Assembly: GCA_964558295.1 (NCBI GenBank)
Contig: CAZLDQ010000201.1
Location: 1-10,495, forward strand
Reading direction: 5' to 3'
Source: JBDKTH01 sp964558295
GTDB lineage: Bacteria; Planctomycetota; Planctomycetia; Pirellulales; Thermoguttaceae
Length of the DNA stretch: 10,495 bases
The notes below the pieces were generated by a model. That model was not told the DNA's origin, searched no databases, and saw only the letters and a program-made list of their open reading frames with translations. This document shows, piece by piece, positions 1 to 5,877 of this stretch. A program made the position numbers and the translations under genes. Numbering within the stretch: the first letter of the stretch is position 1; every line of letters begins with the position of its first letter.

Positions 1-92
1 GAAGCCACCCAGACGCCCTGGGGGCAGCCGGGATGGGGGAGGTCCGCTCGTCGCACGGCGCGGATGATGGGGTGTGGCAGGGGATGATTCAT
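1..92 (-). CDS. 5' end of an unidentified gene running off the left edge
   Basis: Reading the minus strand from an ATG at 92-90 gives 30 open codons that continue past the window edge, beginning MNHPLPHPIIRAVRRADL. A strong purine-rich ribosome binding site (GGAAGGAAG) lies about 7 bases before the ATG, and third codon positions are mostly G or C, as in the real genes here. The product cannot be recognised from 30 residues; there is no signal peptide or membrane segment in what is visible. It would be transcribed away from the sialidase-like gene, so the 93-551 gap would be a divergent promoter region. It could be a chance open stretch, but the ribosome binding site makes a real start more likely. 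Confidence 0.42.
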   Translation of the reverse strand, partial: MNHPLPHPIIRAVRRADLPHPGCPQGVWVA

Positions 93-155
93 AGGGCATC
101 TTCCTTCCGACGTGGATCCAATGCGTTTTGACGAACAAGACCGGTAATCGTTTCG

Positions 156-222
156 GTAGGGAACGCCCTCTGGGGCGTTCCGCCGTCTCGATCACCCGGA
201 ACGCCACGGGGGCGTTCCCTAC
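156..222. repeat. REP-like double palindrome (four-arm inverted repeat)
   Basis: Two hairpins share the same arms. The first pairs GGAACGCCC (160-168) with GGGCGTTCC (173-181) around a 4-base loop. The second pairs GGAACGCC (198-205) with GGCGTTCC (211-218) around a 5-base loop. The outer arms GTAGGGAACGCC (156-167) and GGCGTTCCCTAC (211-222) are also a perfect 12-bp inverted repeat, so the whole can fold as two hairpins or one long stem. This is the architecture of paired REP/BIME-type elements. It lies in a divergent intergenic gap and has no T-run, so it is not a standard terminator. Confidence 0.75.
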
Positions 223-463
223 AGGTTTGGTTCATCAAAACCGATTGGGCTCTCATGCTTCATGGAGCCTAGCAGATCCGCGAGCCGGATGCGAGCGAAG
301 TTTTTGGCCACCCCCGGGCACCTCCTCAGTGGATTCCCATTGGGAAGGAATCGCCACGACGCGAAGCACGCAAAGGAAGGCAGGCAGATTCGGCGGGGCA
401 GGCACGCGGATGGAGACGACGGGAGCCGGCAAAGTGGCGGTGCTTGCGTCTTGGCGCAGCCTG

Positions 464-493
464 TTGCCGTCCAGTCGTTCGGCGAGGTAGAAT
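464..493 (+). promoter_or_regulatory. Possible sigma70-like promoter for the sialidase-like gene
   Basis: TTGCCG (464-469) and TAGAAT (488-493) are separated by 18 bases, matching the -35 and -10 consensus at 4 and 5 of 6 positions. Transcription would start near 500, giving a leader of roughly 90 bases before the ATG at 594. Planctomycete promoters are poorly characterised, so this rests on resemblance only. Confidence 0.28.
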
Positions 494-593
494 CGGAGCT
501 AGTAGGACCGTCTGACGAATAGGAATTCCATGCCGGGCCATTACGCCAGGAATGAACATCAGGATTAGCCGACCCAGGAGTGAGAACCGAACA

Positions 594-2327
594 ATGTCTT
601 TCATCCAGCCTGTAGGGCGAGCACTCACGAAGGCCGTTTTGTCCGGTCCCTTTTTGGTTTTTGGTCGGATCGTCCTGCGAATGACGCTCCTATCCATGGC
701 GCTGCTTGCTTCGACCGTGTCCAGCTTCGGGGCGAGCGATCCTGTCAATCCACCCGGCGAAAAGACCCCAGCAGTGGTTGAGGAGGGTGCGCGAGGGGGT
801 GAAAAGCGGACTTCCGGCAGCGGAGCAGAGTCGCCGATCTACCTGAGTGCAAAACATATGTCGATCGCAACGGGGCAACCGTCGCTGGTGAACATGTCGA
901 GCGGCTCCACGTATATTCCCGTGTGGTCGCTTTCGGGCGGCACGGCTGGGCAGTCGGTCGCCGGACTCGTGGCCGGTTTTCCCAGCGGGTGCGCCGCCGT
1001 GAAGGTCGAGATTGTCGTGACTACGACGGATGCGGCGACGGGGCCCAGCGATGAGGATGTCTATCGGGTCCATCTATCGCAGATGGTGGAGGATGCAGCC
1101 TTTACGTCCGGGTATTTGCAAGGCGTTCCCGTGCGCACACCGATTCCCGCCACACCGTGTTTTACCCGGACGATTACCCTGGAGTCCTACTACCCCGTGA
1201 AGCCGAATGCGCCGCTGTGCGTGCGCGTTCAGCGGGAGCCTGGCGATCCGGCCGACTCGTTTACCCACCCCACGGGCCTGGCAATGGTCAAGGTGACGCC
1301 GTTGGAGGCGCCAGCGAAAGCCCATGTCGTACAGGACGTGAGCGGCTACAATTCGTGGCCGATGATTCAGGCCCTCGGAGAGAAGCTGGTCTGCGTATAT
1401 AGCCGAGGCACGGCGCATTCGATCGGTGACGACGCCCGGGCTGTCTACGCACGGACTTCCACGGATGGGGGAAAAACGTGGACCACGGAAACGGTTGTTG
1501 CCGACACGCCGGGCTATGGCGAGGTCGCCGTCGGAAAGGGGCTGGATTCCACGGGGGCGATGCTCCTCTGGGTGCGTCGGATCGGAAAGGAGTGGAACCA
1601 CGACCTGTACCGCACGACGGACGGTGTGAAGTTCGAACATGTGGCGACGCCGAAGCTTGCTGTGACCCCCATCCAGATCACCGACGTCTTCGCGGTTCCC
1701 ACGGTCGGACTCATGGCACTGTGGTTTGCCGGCGATTACCGTGATGATGGCCCGAGTCACTCGTGGGGCAAGTTGACCAGCAGTGACAACGGGACCACCT
1801 GGACGCAGACCCCTGTTGAGTCTGGGCTGAGCAAAGCCGAGTGGCCGACCGAACCCTCCGCGGTCTATCTTGGCAACGGCAGGATTCTTGCCGTTGCACG
1901 GACAGAGCTGGGGAGCACGTCCTCGACGCGCGCTCAATTTCAGATGGTATCGACGGACTATGGTGCGACGTGGACTCGCGCGCAAACCAACATCGGCGAT
2001 GTCATGGCCTCGACGCCGAGCCTGATCCTCGACGCCGAAACCGGTTTACTGAGCAACTACTACTATCAGCGCGGTCGAGGGATCCTTCGGCGCCGCGTCG
2101 TCGAGCCAGACCGCGTGTTCAACAATCCGCTCAACTGGCCCGTTTCCGAAGCGGTCGCCACAGGGAGTCCGGTCACGTTTGATGCGGGCAACGTGAACGC
2201 CACCGTGATCCGAGGGGCCCACGTCCTCGCTTTCTACTCCGGCAAGGCCCCGGATACGGCAATCTTGGTCTCGGTGCTTCCAGCCCCGACGGCAAGTGCC
2301 GTGATCCCCAGTTGTTCAAATCGCTAG
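594..2327 (+). CDS. Exported sialidase-like protein with BNR/Asp-box repeats
   Basis: A 577-residue protein of the sialidase/neuraminidase beta-propeller type, probably exported. I chose ATG 594 because an AGGAG sits at 576-580, 13 bases upstream; the in-frame ATG at 552 has almost no spacing to a ribosome binding site, and ATG 681 would give a very short signal. The N-terminus has a long hydrophobic stretch ending in VSSFGA, a good signal peptidase site. An N-terminal beta-rich region is followed by the propeller, beginning near YNSWPMIQAL. Asp-boxes (S-x-D-x-G-x-T-W) are STDGGKTW, SSDNGTTW and STDYGATW, near residues 289-296, 396-403 and 453-460, plus a degenerate RTTDGVKF near 340-347. A classic FRIP motif is not seen, so sialic acid cleavage is not assured; it may act on or bind another glycan. 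The gene stands alone. Confidence 0.85.
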   Translation: MSFIQPVGRALTKAVLSGPFLVFGRIVLRMTLLSMALLASTVSSFGASDPVNPPGEKTPAVVEEGARGGEKRTSGSGAESPIYLSAKHMSIATGQPSLVNMSSGSTYIPVWSLSGGTAGQSVAGLVAGFPSGCAAVKVEIVVTTTDAATGPSDEDVYRVHLSQMVEDAAFTSGYLQGVPVRTPIPATPCFTRTITLESYYPVKPNAPLCVRVQREPGDPADSFTHPTGLAMVKVTPLEAPAKAHVVQDVSGYNSWPMIQALGEKLVCVYSRGTAHSIGDDARAVYARTSTDGGKTWTTETVVADTPGYGEVAVGKGLDSTGAMLLWVRRIGKEWNHDLYRTTDGVKFEHVATPKLAVTPIQITDVFAVPTVGLMALWFAGDYRDDGPSHSWGKLTSSDNGTTWTQTPVESGLSKAEWPTEPSAVYLGNGRILAVARTELGSTSSTRAQFQMVSTDYGATWTRAQTNIGDVMASTPSLILDAETGLLSNYYYQRGRGILRRRVVEPDRVFNNPLNWPVSEAVATGSPVTFDAGNVNATVIRGAHVLAFYSGKAPDTAILVSVLPAPTASAVIPSCSNR

Positions 2328-2784
2328 GAAAGAAAGACTCTGGGAAGTTGCGTGGCCATCAGGGGGGAGCTTCCTTGTCCTCGCTCTCTTGGGAACGAAA
2401 CCGGACGGCGGGCGCGAAGCAGGTTGCCGAACTCCCGCAGCCGCGTCTGTTGCGGTGGGATCGACAGTCCCTCCTGAATCACAGCAATCTCCGCGGCTGA
2501 CCCCGTGGAGAGGAGGCCAAACCGAATGGCGATTGCCGCGGGTCTTGGCATGGCTGAGGCTCCTGGCGGGGTGTTGTGGAAGGGAGAGGCTATCGCGCGC
2601 CGATGGAAGTGGATTGGATCACGAAAGCCCGAAACCACGAAAGAGGAATACGAAGCAATTCAACGGTTGGCGGCGTCACCGTAGCCAAGATGGCCTCCTT
2701 GCTTGTTTCCGGATTTCGGGTTCTCGTGATCTTCCGTCTTGTCTGATAACCGTGCGATTGTTCTTTTCCCTTCTTTCCTTCCCC
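2328..2784. other. Intergenic region between convergent genes, with degenerate repeats
   Basis: This gap separates the 3' end of the sialidase-like gene from the 3' end of the broken propeller gene, which run toward each other. A weak stem (GGAAG at 2343-2347 with CTTCC at 2370-2374) follows the sialidase-like stop but has a long loop and no T-run. A 21-base imperfect inverted repeat lies at 2617-2637 and 2711-2731. Open frames exist on both strands (2389-2832 plus, 2324-2638 minus) but look like no protein family and lack convincing starts. Confidence 0.5.
2617..2731. repeat. Imperfect inverted repeat with CGAAA-rich arms
   Basis: The left arm begins GATCACGAAAGCCCGAAA (2617-2634) and the right arm GGATTTCGGGTTCTCGTGATC (2711-2731) is its reverse complement with about four mismatches over 21 bases; the spacer is about 73 bases. 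The left arm runs on into a degenerate array of ACGAAA-like words to about 2655. Such CGAAA-word stretches are, as I recall, common in planctomycete gaps, so this may be an eroded repeat family rather than a functional element. Confidence 0.45.
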
Positions 2785-3758
2785 CTACGTCCGATCCAAC
2801 CCGCGGATCATATAGGCCTGAAGGATTCCTGATTCGTCGGAATTGAAGAAGCCCATCGAGCCGTCGGGAGAGAGGAAGGGGTGGATGTGGGCTTGCTTCG
2901 TGCAGGACGACTTGGGATTGAGCAGGTACTTGAAGTTTCGGAGGGGATCCTTGCCGGGGACGCCGAGGTCGGCCACGAAGATTTTGCCGCCTTTCTGGAA
3001 CTCGGCCGCGTCGGAGATCAGCCGCTTGCCGGCCAGGTCGGTGGCGAAGTGGTAGAACTTGGGTTTGGGGAACTCTCGGGTCAGGTCGTTGCGCACTCCG
3101 CCGGGTGTCTTGAGGCCGACATGGCCGGCGTGCGGGGCGGGGAGGGCCTCGATCAACTGGGCTTCGGGCGGCGTGCGCGTACTGGTGCTGGTGATCGCCC
3201 AGGAGGTTCGGCCGCGCCAACACTGGTGGCCCTGGCAGAACTCGTTGCCGTCGCGGCCCCAGGGCATGTTGCGAAAATTCGTGCCGTCGTCGCGGATCAC
3301 ATGGATGTCGGCTCCGTCGCCGCCAACCAGATTCACGATGCCCCCTTTGGCGTCGGTGCTGCTGCCATGGTTTTCTTGGATCAGGAGGTCGTGGCTTGCC
3401 TCCGGATCGAGCGAGCGGCAATACTGGGCGTGCATGTTGCACCAGGTCGTGCCATGGCATATGAGATTCACGGTGGCCTTGTCGAGGTCGAAGACCATCA
3501 GGCCGAACGGCTCGTTCTCCTTGACGCCATGTAAAGATGTGAGCTGGGGACGTCAGCCTCGGTGGTCAACTGGACAATCTCAATCCCCTTGGTCGAGTCG
3601 GCGTCCAACAGATCGGGCCGGAGCTTGGGCTTGGACCTGGGCGAGTCGATTACGCTCGGGGCACCGAACGAGGCTTGCTTGCGGAATCCGGCCTCCCATA
3701 GCAATCCGCTGGTGGCCAGGGCGACCCGTTTGAGAAAACCGCGACGAGTGGCTGACAT
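2785..3758 (-). pseudogene. Broken oligogalacturonate-lyase-like beta-propeller, Tat-exported (frameshift and internal deletion)
   Basis: The minus strand carries two pieces of one gene in different frames. The 5' piece starts at ATG 3758, with GGAG 7 bases upstream, and begins MSATRRGFLKRVALATSG, a textbook twin-arginine signal (RRGFLK). It reads through VPSSHLYM and stops at 3500-3498. The 3' piece picks up at about 3525 as VKENEPFGLMVFDLDKATVN and continues to 2785, with features typical of oligogalacturonate lyase/TolB-like propellers: NLICHGTTWCNMHAQYC, ADIHVIRDDGTNF, CQGHQCWRG, and HIHPFLSPDG near the end. In homologues as I recall them, SSHLYM lies in the first blade and the GLMVFDL strand far downstream, so about a hundred residues appear lost at the joint as well as the frame. 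The stop and the next ATG overlap as TGATG, so the second piece could still be translated. A sequencing error alone would not explain missing blades. Confidence 0.75.
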
Positions 3759-3924
3759 GGGCAGGCTCCGCTTGTTCGGGTGAGTATGGGGAGTTCCTCG
3801 CTCCAATCACGCACAAGACCATTTTGATCCCTTGGGGTAGGGCTTTGCAAGAGATTTGGGGAATTGTGCTACGAATCGTCAGTCATGAGGGGGAGGCTTG
3901 GCAGCTTTCGCCGCCAGGCAGGAT

Positions 3925-4084
3925 GTTTGGCGTACGGTGCACAAGCGGGACGTTTATGCGACGGTACACAAGCGGGACGTTTATGCGACGGTACACAAGC
4001 GAGACGCTTGTGCTACGGGACACAAGCGAGACGCTTATGCTACGGGACGCTTGTGGTACGGTGTACAAGCGGGACGCTTGCGAC
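3925..4084. repeat. Tandem array of a 27-bp palindromic unit
   Basis: Four full 27-bp units start at 3941, 3968, 3995 and 4022; the first two are identical and the others differ at a few positions. They are flanked by a 16-base partial unit (3925-3940), a unit lacking its first 11 bases (4049-4064) and a final partial unit (4065-4084). Each unit begins ACAAGCG. In the third copy this pairs perfectly with CGCTTGT (3995-4001 with 4005-4011) around a 3-base loop, and other copies keep part of the stem. There are no unique spacers, so it is not CRISPR. Confidence 0.85.
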
Positions 4085-4149
4085 TTAGGCAAGATGCGTG
4101 GAGCGACAACTGCCAGGACGATTTGCCACACTCCATTCACCGGTGATCA

Positions 4150-4178
4150 TCGACAGGTTCCAGACGTTCTGCTAGGAT
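4150..4178 (+). promoter_or_regulatory. Possible sigma70-like promoter for the ceramidase-like gene
   Basis: TCGACA (4150-4155) and TAGGAT (4173-4178) are spaced by exactly 17 bases, matching -35 and -10 at 5 and 4 of 6 positions. The start would fall near 4185, about 45 bases before the ATG. The site is just downstream of the tandem palindrome array. Confidence 0.35.
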
Positions 4179-4230
4179 GAGGGCGTCTGTTGGCAGGTGA
4201 TTCCTTTTCGGTCCTTTCAGGAGTCTGGCC

Positions 4231-5628
4231 ATGAAACACTGCGATCGACGTTTAGGGCGGCGGGCGTTTGTCGGTTCCTTGGTGGCGACAGGCCTGGCCG
4301 GGCGCTGTGCGTTGGGCTTTGAGGCAGCGTCTGTTCTGGAGGCTGGCGAAGGGGTGGTGGACGTGACGCCGCCTCTAGGGATTGAACTGGCCGGCTTCCA
4401 TCGTGCGGCCGGTAAGGAACGGCGTATCCAAGGAATTCGACAAGCGTCGGCGGTCCGGGCGCTTGTCTTACAGCATGGCGGCACGCAGGCGGCGATCGTC
4501 TCGCTGGATATGGCCTGCATTGACCGCAGTTTGGCGCGGAGCGTGCAATCGCAGGTGGAGCAACAATGGGGCATTCCCGCAGTACATGTCCGTGTCTGTG
4601 CCACGCATACTCATTCGATGCCCACGCTTCGATACCTGCGGCAATGGGGCGCCGTGCCGACGGCGTATCGGGCGGAGGTGGAGAAGAAGATTGTGGAAGC
4701 GGTGGGACGGGCCAAGGCCGATCTGGCGCCGACGGAACTGTATGTGGGGAAGAGCCGGGCGGTAGGGGGTAATCACAATCGAACCACGAAGCAGTTCAAG
4801 ACCGATGAACAACTGACCAAGGAGTCGAGCGATGCGGAACGTTGGCTCGATACCCTGCTCCAGGTGCTACATTTCCGCCGCGCCGGTGGCAAACGGGACT
4901 TGCTCTGGTATCACTTCTCGGCCCATCCGGTTTGCTTCGCCGATGACCTGGCGGGGCCTGATTGGCCGGGACTGGTGGCGGAAAAGGTCCGTGTGAACGA
5001 GAAGCTGGAGCCCTCGTTCTTGCAAGGACACATCGGCGACGTCAACCCGGGCGACGGCGATCCGTGGCGCGGAGACGCCGAAGAAACGGTCCAGGGCGTG
5101 TATCCGGCGCTGCAGCGGGCCTTGGCTAGTGCCGAGCAAGTGAAGGTCGACCGATTGCGTTTGGCGACCACCGAGTCTCGCTTGCCACTTGATATCGTTC
5201 GATTCCAGAGTTGGCTGAGTGAGTACCAGACGGATCCGGCCCAGTGTACCAAGGGGACTTGGGTTGATGCGGGATTTGCCGCCGACTGGTTCGCTGGGGC
5301 TCGCAAGTGGGACTTGCAGCAGACGTATCTGCCGGTGCCGCTTTCCGCCATGCAGTTGGGCGACGTGGGGCTGGTGTTTCATCCGGCCGAACTGTATAGC
5401 TACTACGGGCTGGCCATCCGCCGCGACTCCCCGCTGCCGACGACGTTGGTGGTCGGTTATACGGACGACGCGATTGGTTATCTGGCCGACCCGAACGCGT
5501 ATACGGCGGGCGAATATGCTGCGGTGGTCACGCCGAAGATTCTCGACTTGCCTCCGTTTACCCCAACCGCTGCGCGGCAGATGACCACCGAAGCAGTGAA
5601 ATTGCTCGGAGGGATTGCCCGGATCTAG
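4231..5628 (+). CDS. Neutral/alkaline non-lysosomal ceramidase-like hydrolase, Tat-exported
   Basis: A 465-residue protein of the neutral/alkaline ceramidase N-terminal domain family (Pfam PF04734 type). An AGGAG 7 bases before ATG 4231 fixes the start. The N-terminus RRLGRRAFVGSLVATGLAG is a twin-arginine signal (R10 R11), so it should act outside the cytoplasm. Family landmarks are present: VVDVTPP and IELAGF at the start of the domain, ATHTHS at 124-129 and SAHPV near 232 (zinc-ligand histidines in the family), GDVNPGD at 269-275, a Glu in HPAELYSYYG (E387), and GYTDDAIGYLADPNAY (410-424) followed by GEY. In the Pseudomonas enzyme the nucleophile is a Ser in the loop equivalent to GDVNP; here that position looks like Asn (N272), so ceramide hydrolysis is doubtful and another amide or ester may be the substrate. 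The protein also lacks the C-terminal domain of true ceramidases. It is a single gene with its own promoter-like site. Confidence 0.85.
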   Translation: MKHCDRRLGRRAFVGSLVATGLAGRCALGFEAASVLEAGEGVVDVTPPLGIELAGFHRAAGKERRIQGIRQASAVRALVLQHGGTQAAIVSLDMACIDRSLARSVQSQVEQQWGIPAVHVRVCATHTHSMPTLRYLRQWGAVPTAYRAEVEKKIVEAVGRAKADLAPTELYVGKSRAVGGNHNRTTKQFKTDEQLTKESSDAERWLDTLLQVLHFRRAGGKRDLLWYHFSAHPVCFADDLAGPDWPGLVAEKVRVNEKLEPSFLQGHIGDVNPGDGDPWRGDAEETVQGVYPALQRALASAEQVKVDRLRLATTESRLPLDIVRFQSWLSEYQTDPAQCTKGTWVDAGFAADWFAGARKWDLQQTYLPVPLSAMQLGDVGLVFHPAELYSYYGLAIRRDSPLPTTLVVGYTDDAIGYLADPNAYTAGEYAAVVTPKILDLPPFTPTAARQMTTEAVKLLGGIARI

Positions 5629-5877
5629 CCGGGGATCTTGGCCACGGGTTCAGTAGACGGAGAAAAAGGGGAGGGAGCGAGGGGGACGCTCGTTACCCCC
5701 CCCTGTTTCGGTAGCGGGGCAGTTTTCTCCTCAAAGCCGGTAGGGGAGGGACGATTCGAGGGACGTTGGTTGGCTGGAATGCCGTGGAAGCTGCTGCCAA
5801 GTCCTATACTTTTACGGGGCCTTGTTCAGACTCTCCGTGGGAGCAAGCGCGGTTTCCGTTTTTGGGTTCTCCGGCAC
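5629..5877. promoter_or_regulatory. Leader region before the kinase gene, with a small hairpin
   Basis: The kinase frame is open back to 5638, but the translated leader is low-complexity and holds features of noncoding DNA: a hairpin GAGCG/CGCTC (5675-5679 with 5687-5691), a run of eight C (5696-5703) and a -10-like TATACT at 5805-5810 without a clear -35. If TATACT is used, transcription begins near 5817 and only the ATG at 5878 can serve. I therefore treat 5629-5877 as upstream region. Confidence 0.35.

Larger units (their letters stand above)
93..551. other. Intergenic region with REP-like hairpins and no convincing gene
   Basis: This gap lies between the divergent left-edge gene and the sialidase-like gene. 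It contains the double hairpin at 156-222, a degenerate A/G-rich stretch around 354-380 of the kind common in planctomycete gaps, and a possible promoter at 464-493. Open frames on both strands here (for example 128-490) have low-complexity Arg/Ser/Gly-rich translations and no good ribosome binding site, so I do not call them genes. Confidence 0.6.
3759..4230. other. Divergent intergenic region with a 27-bp tandem array
   Basis: This gap lies between the start of the broken propeller gene and the start of the ceramidase-like gene, so both would have promoters here. It contains the tandem array at 3925-4084 and a promoter-like pair at 4150-4178. Because the repeat unit is 27 bp (a multiple of three) and lacks stop codons in most frames, several open frames appear across it on both strands with translations repeating a 9-residue word; these are by-products of the repeat and not genes. 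Confidence 0.65.

Noticed and set aside
128..748. Open frames on both strands before the sialidase-like gene (128-490 plus, 326-748 minus)
   Set aside because: They cross the palindromic repeat or the signal-peptide region of the real gene and have low-complexity translations without good starts.
1074..1985. Long open frame of 303 codons on the minus strand inside the sialidase-like gene
   Set aside because: It is antisense to a gene with clear Asp-box motifs; the Arg/Pro/Gly/His-rich translation is typical of a shadow frame in GC-rich DNA.
2324..2832. Possible small genes in the convergent gap (2389-2832 plus, 2324-2638 minus)
   Set aside because: Neither resembles a known family; the plus frame runs into the 3' end of the broken propeller gene and the region contains degenerate repeats.
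2881..3534. Plus-strand frame of 217 codons over the broken propeller gene
   Set aside because: The minus strand has recognisable propeller motifs and a Tat signal; the plus frame stays open only because the opposite strand was under coding constraint.
3925..4084. CRISPR array
   Set aside because: Repeats follow each other directly with no unique spacers, and no cas gene is present.
3824..4180. Open frames with a 9-residue repeated word
   Set aside because: They are produced by the 27-bp tandem array, which stays open in several frames on both strands; no family resemblance or ribosome binding site supports them.
5638..5877. Extended N-terminus of the histidine kinase
   Set aside because: The translation is low-complexity, overlaps a hairpin and a C-run, and a -10-like TATACT at 5805-5810 favours the ATG at 5878, although this is not proven.
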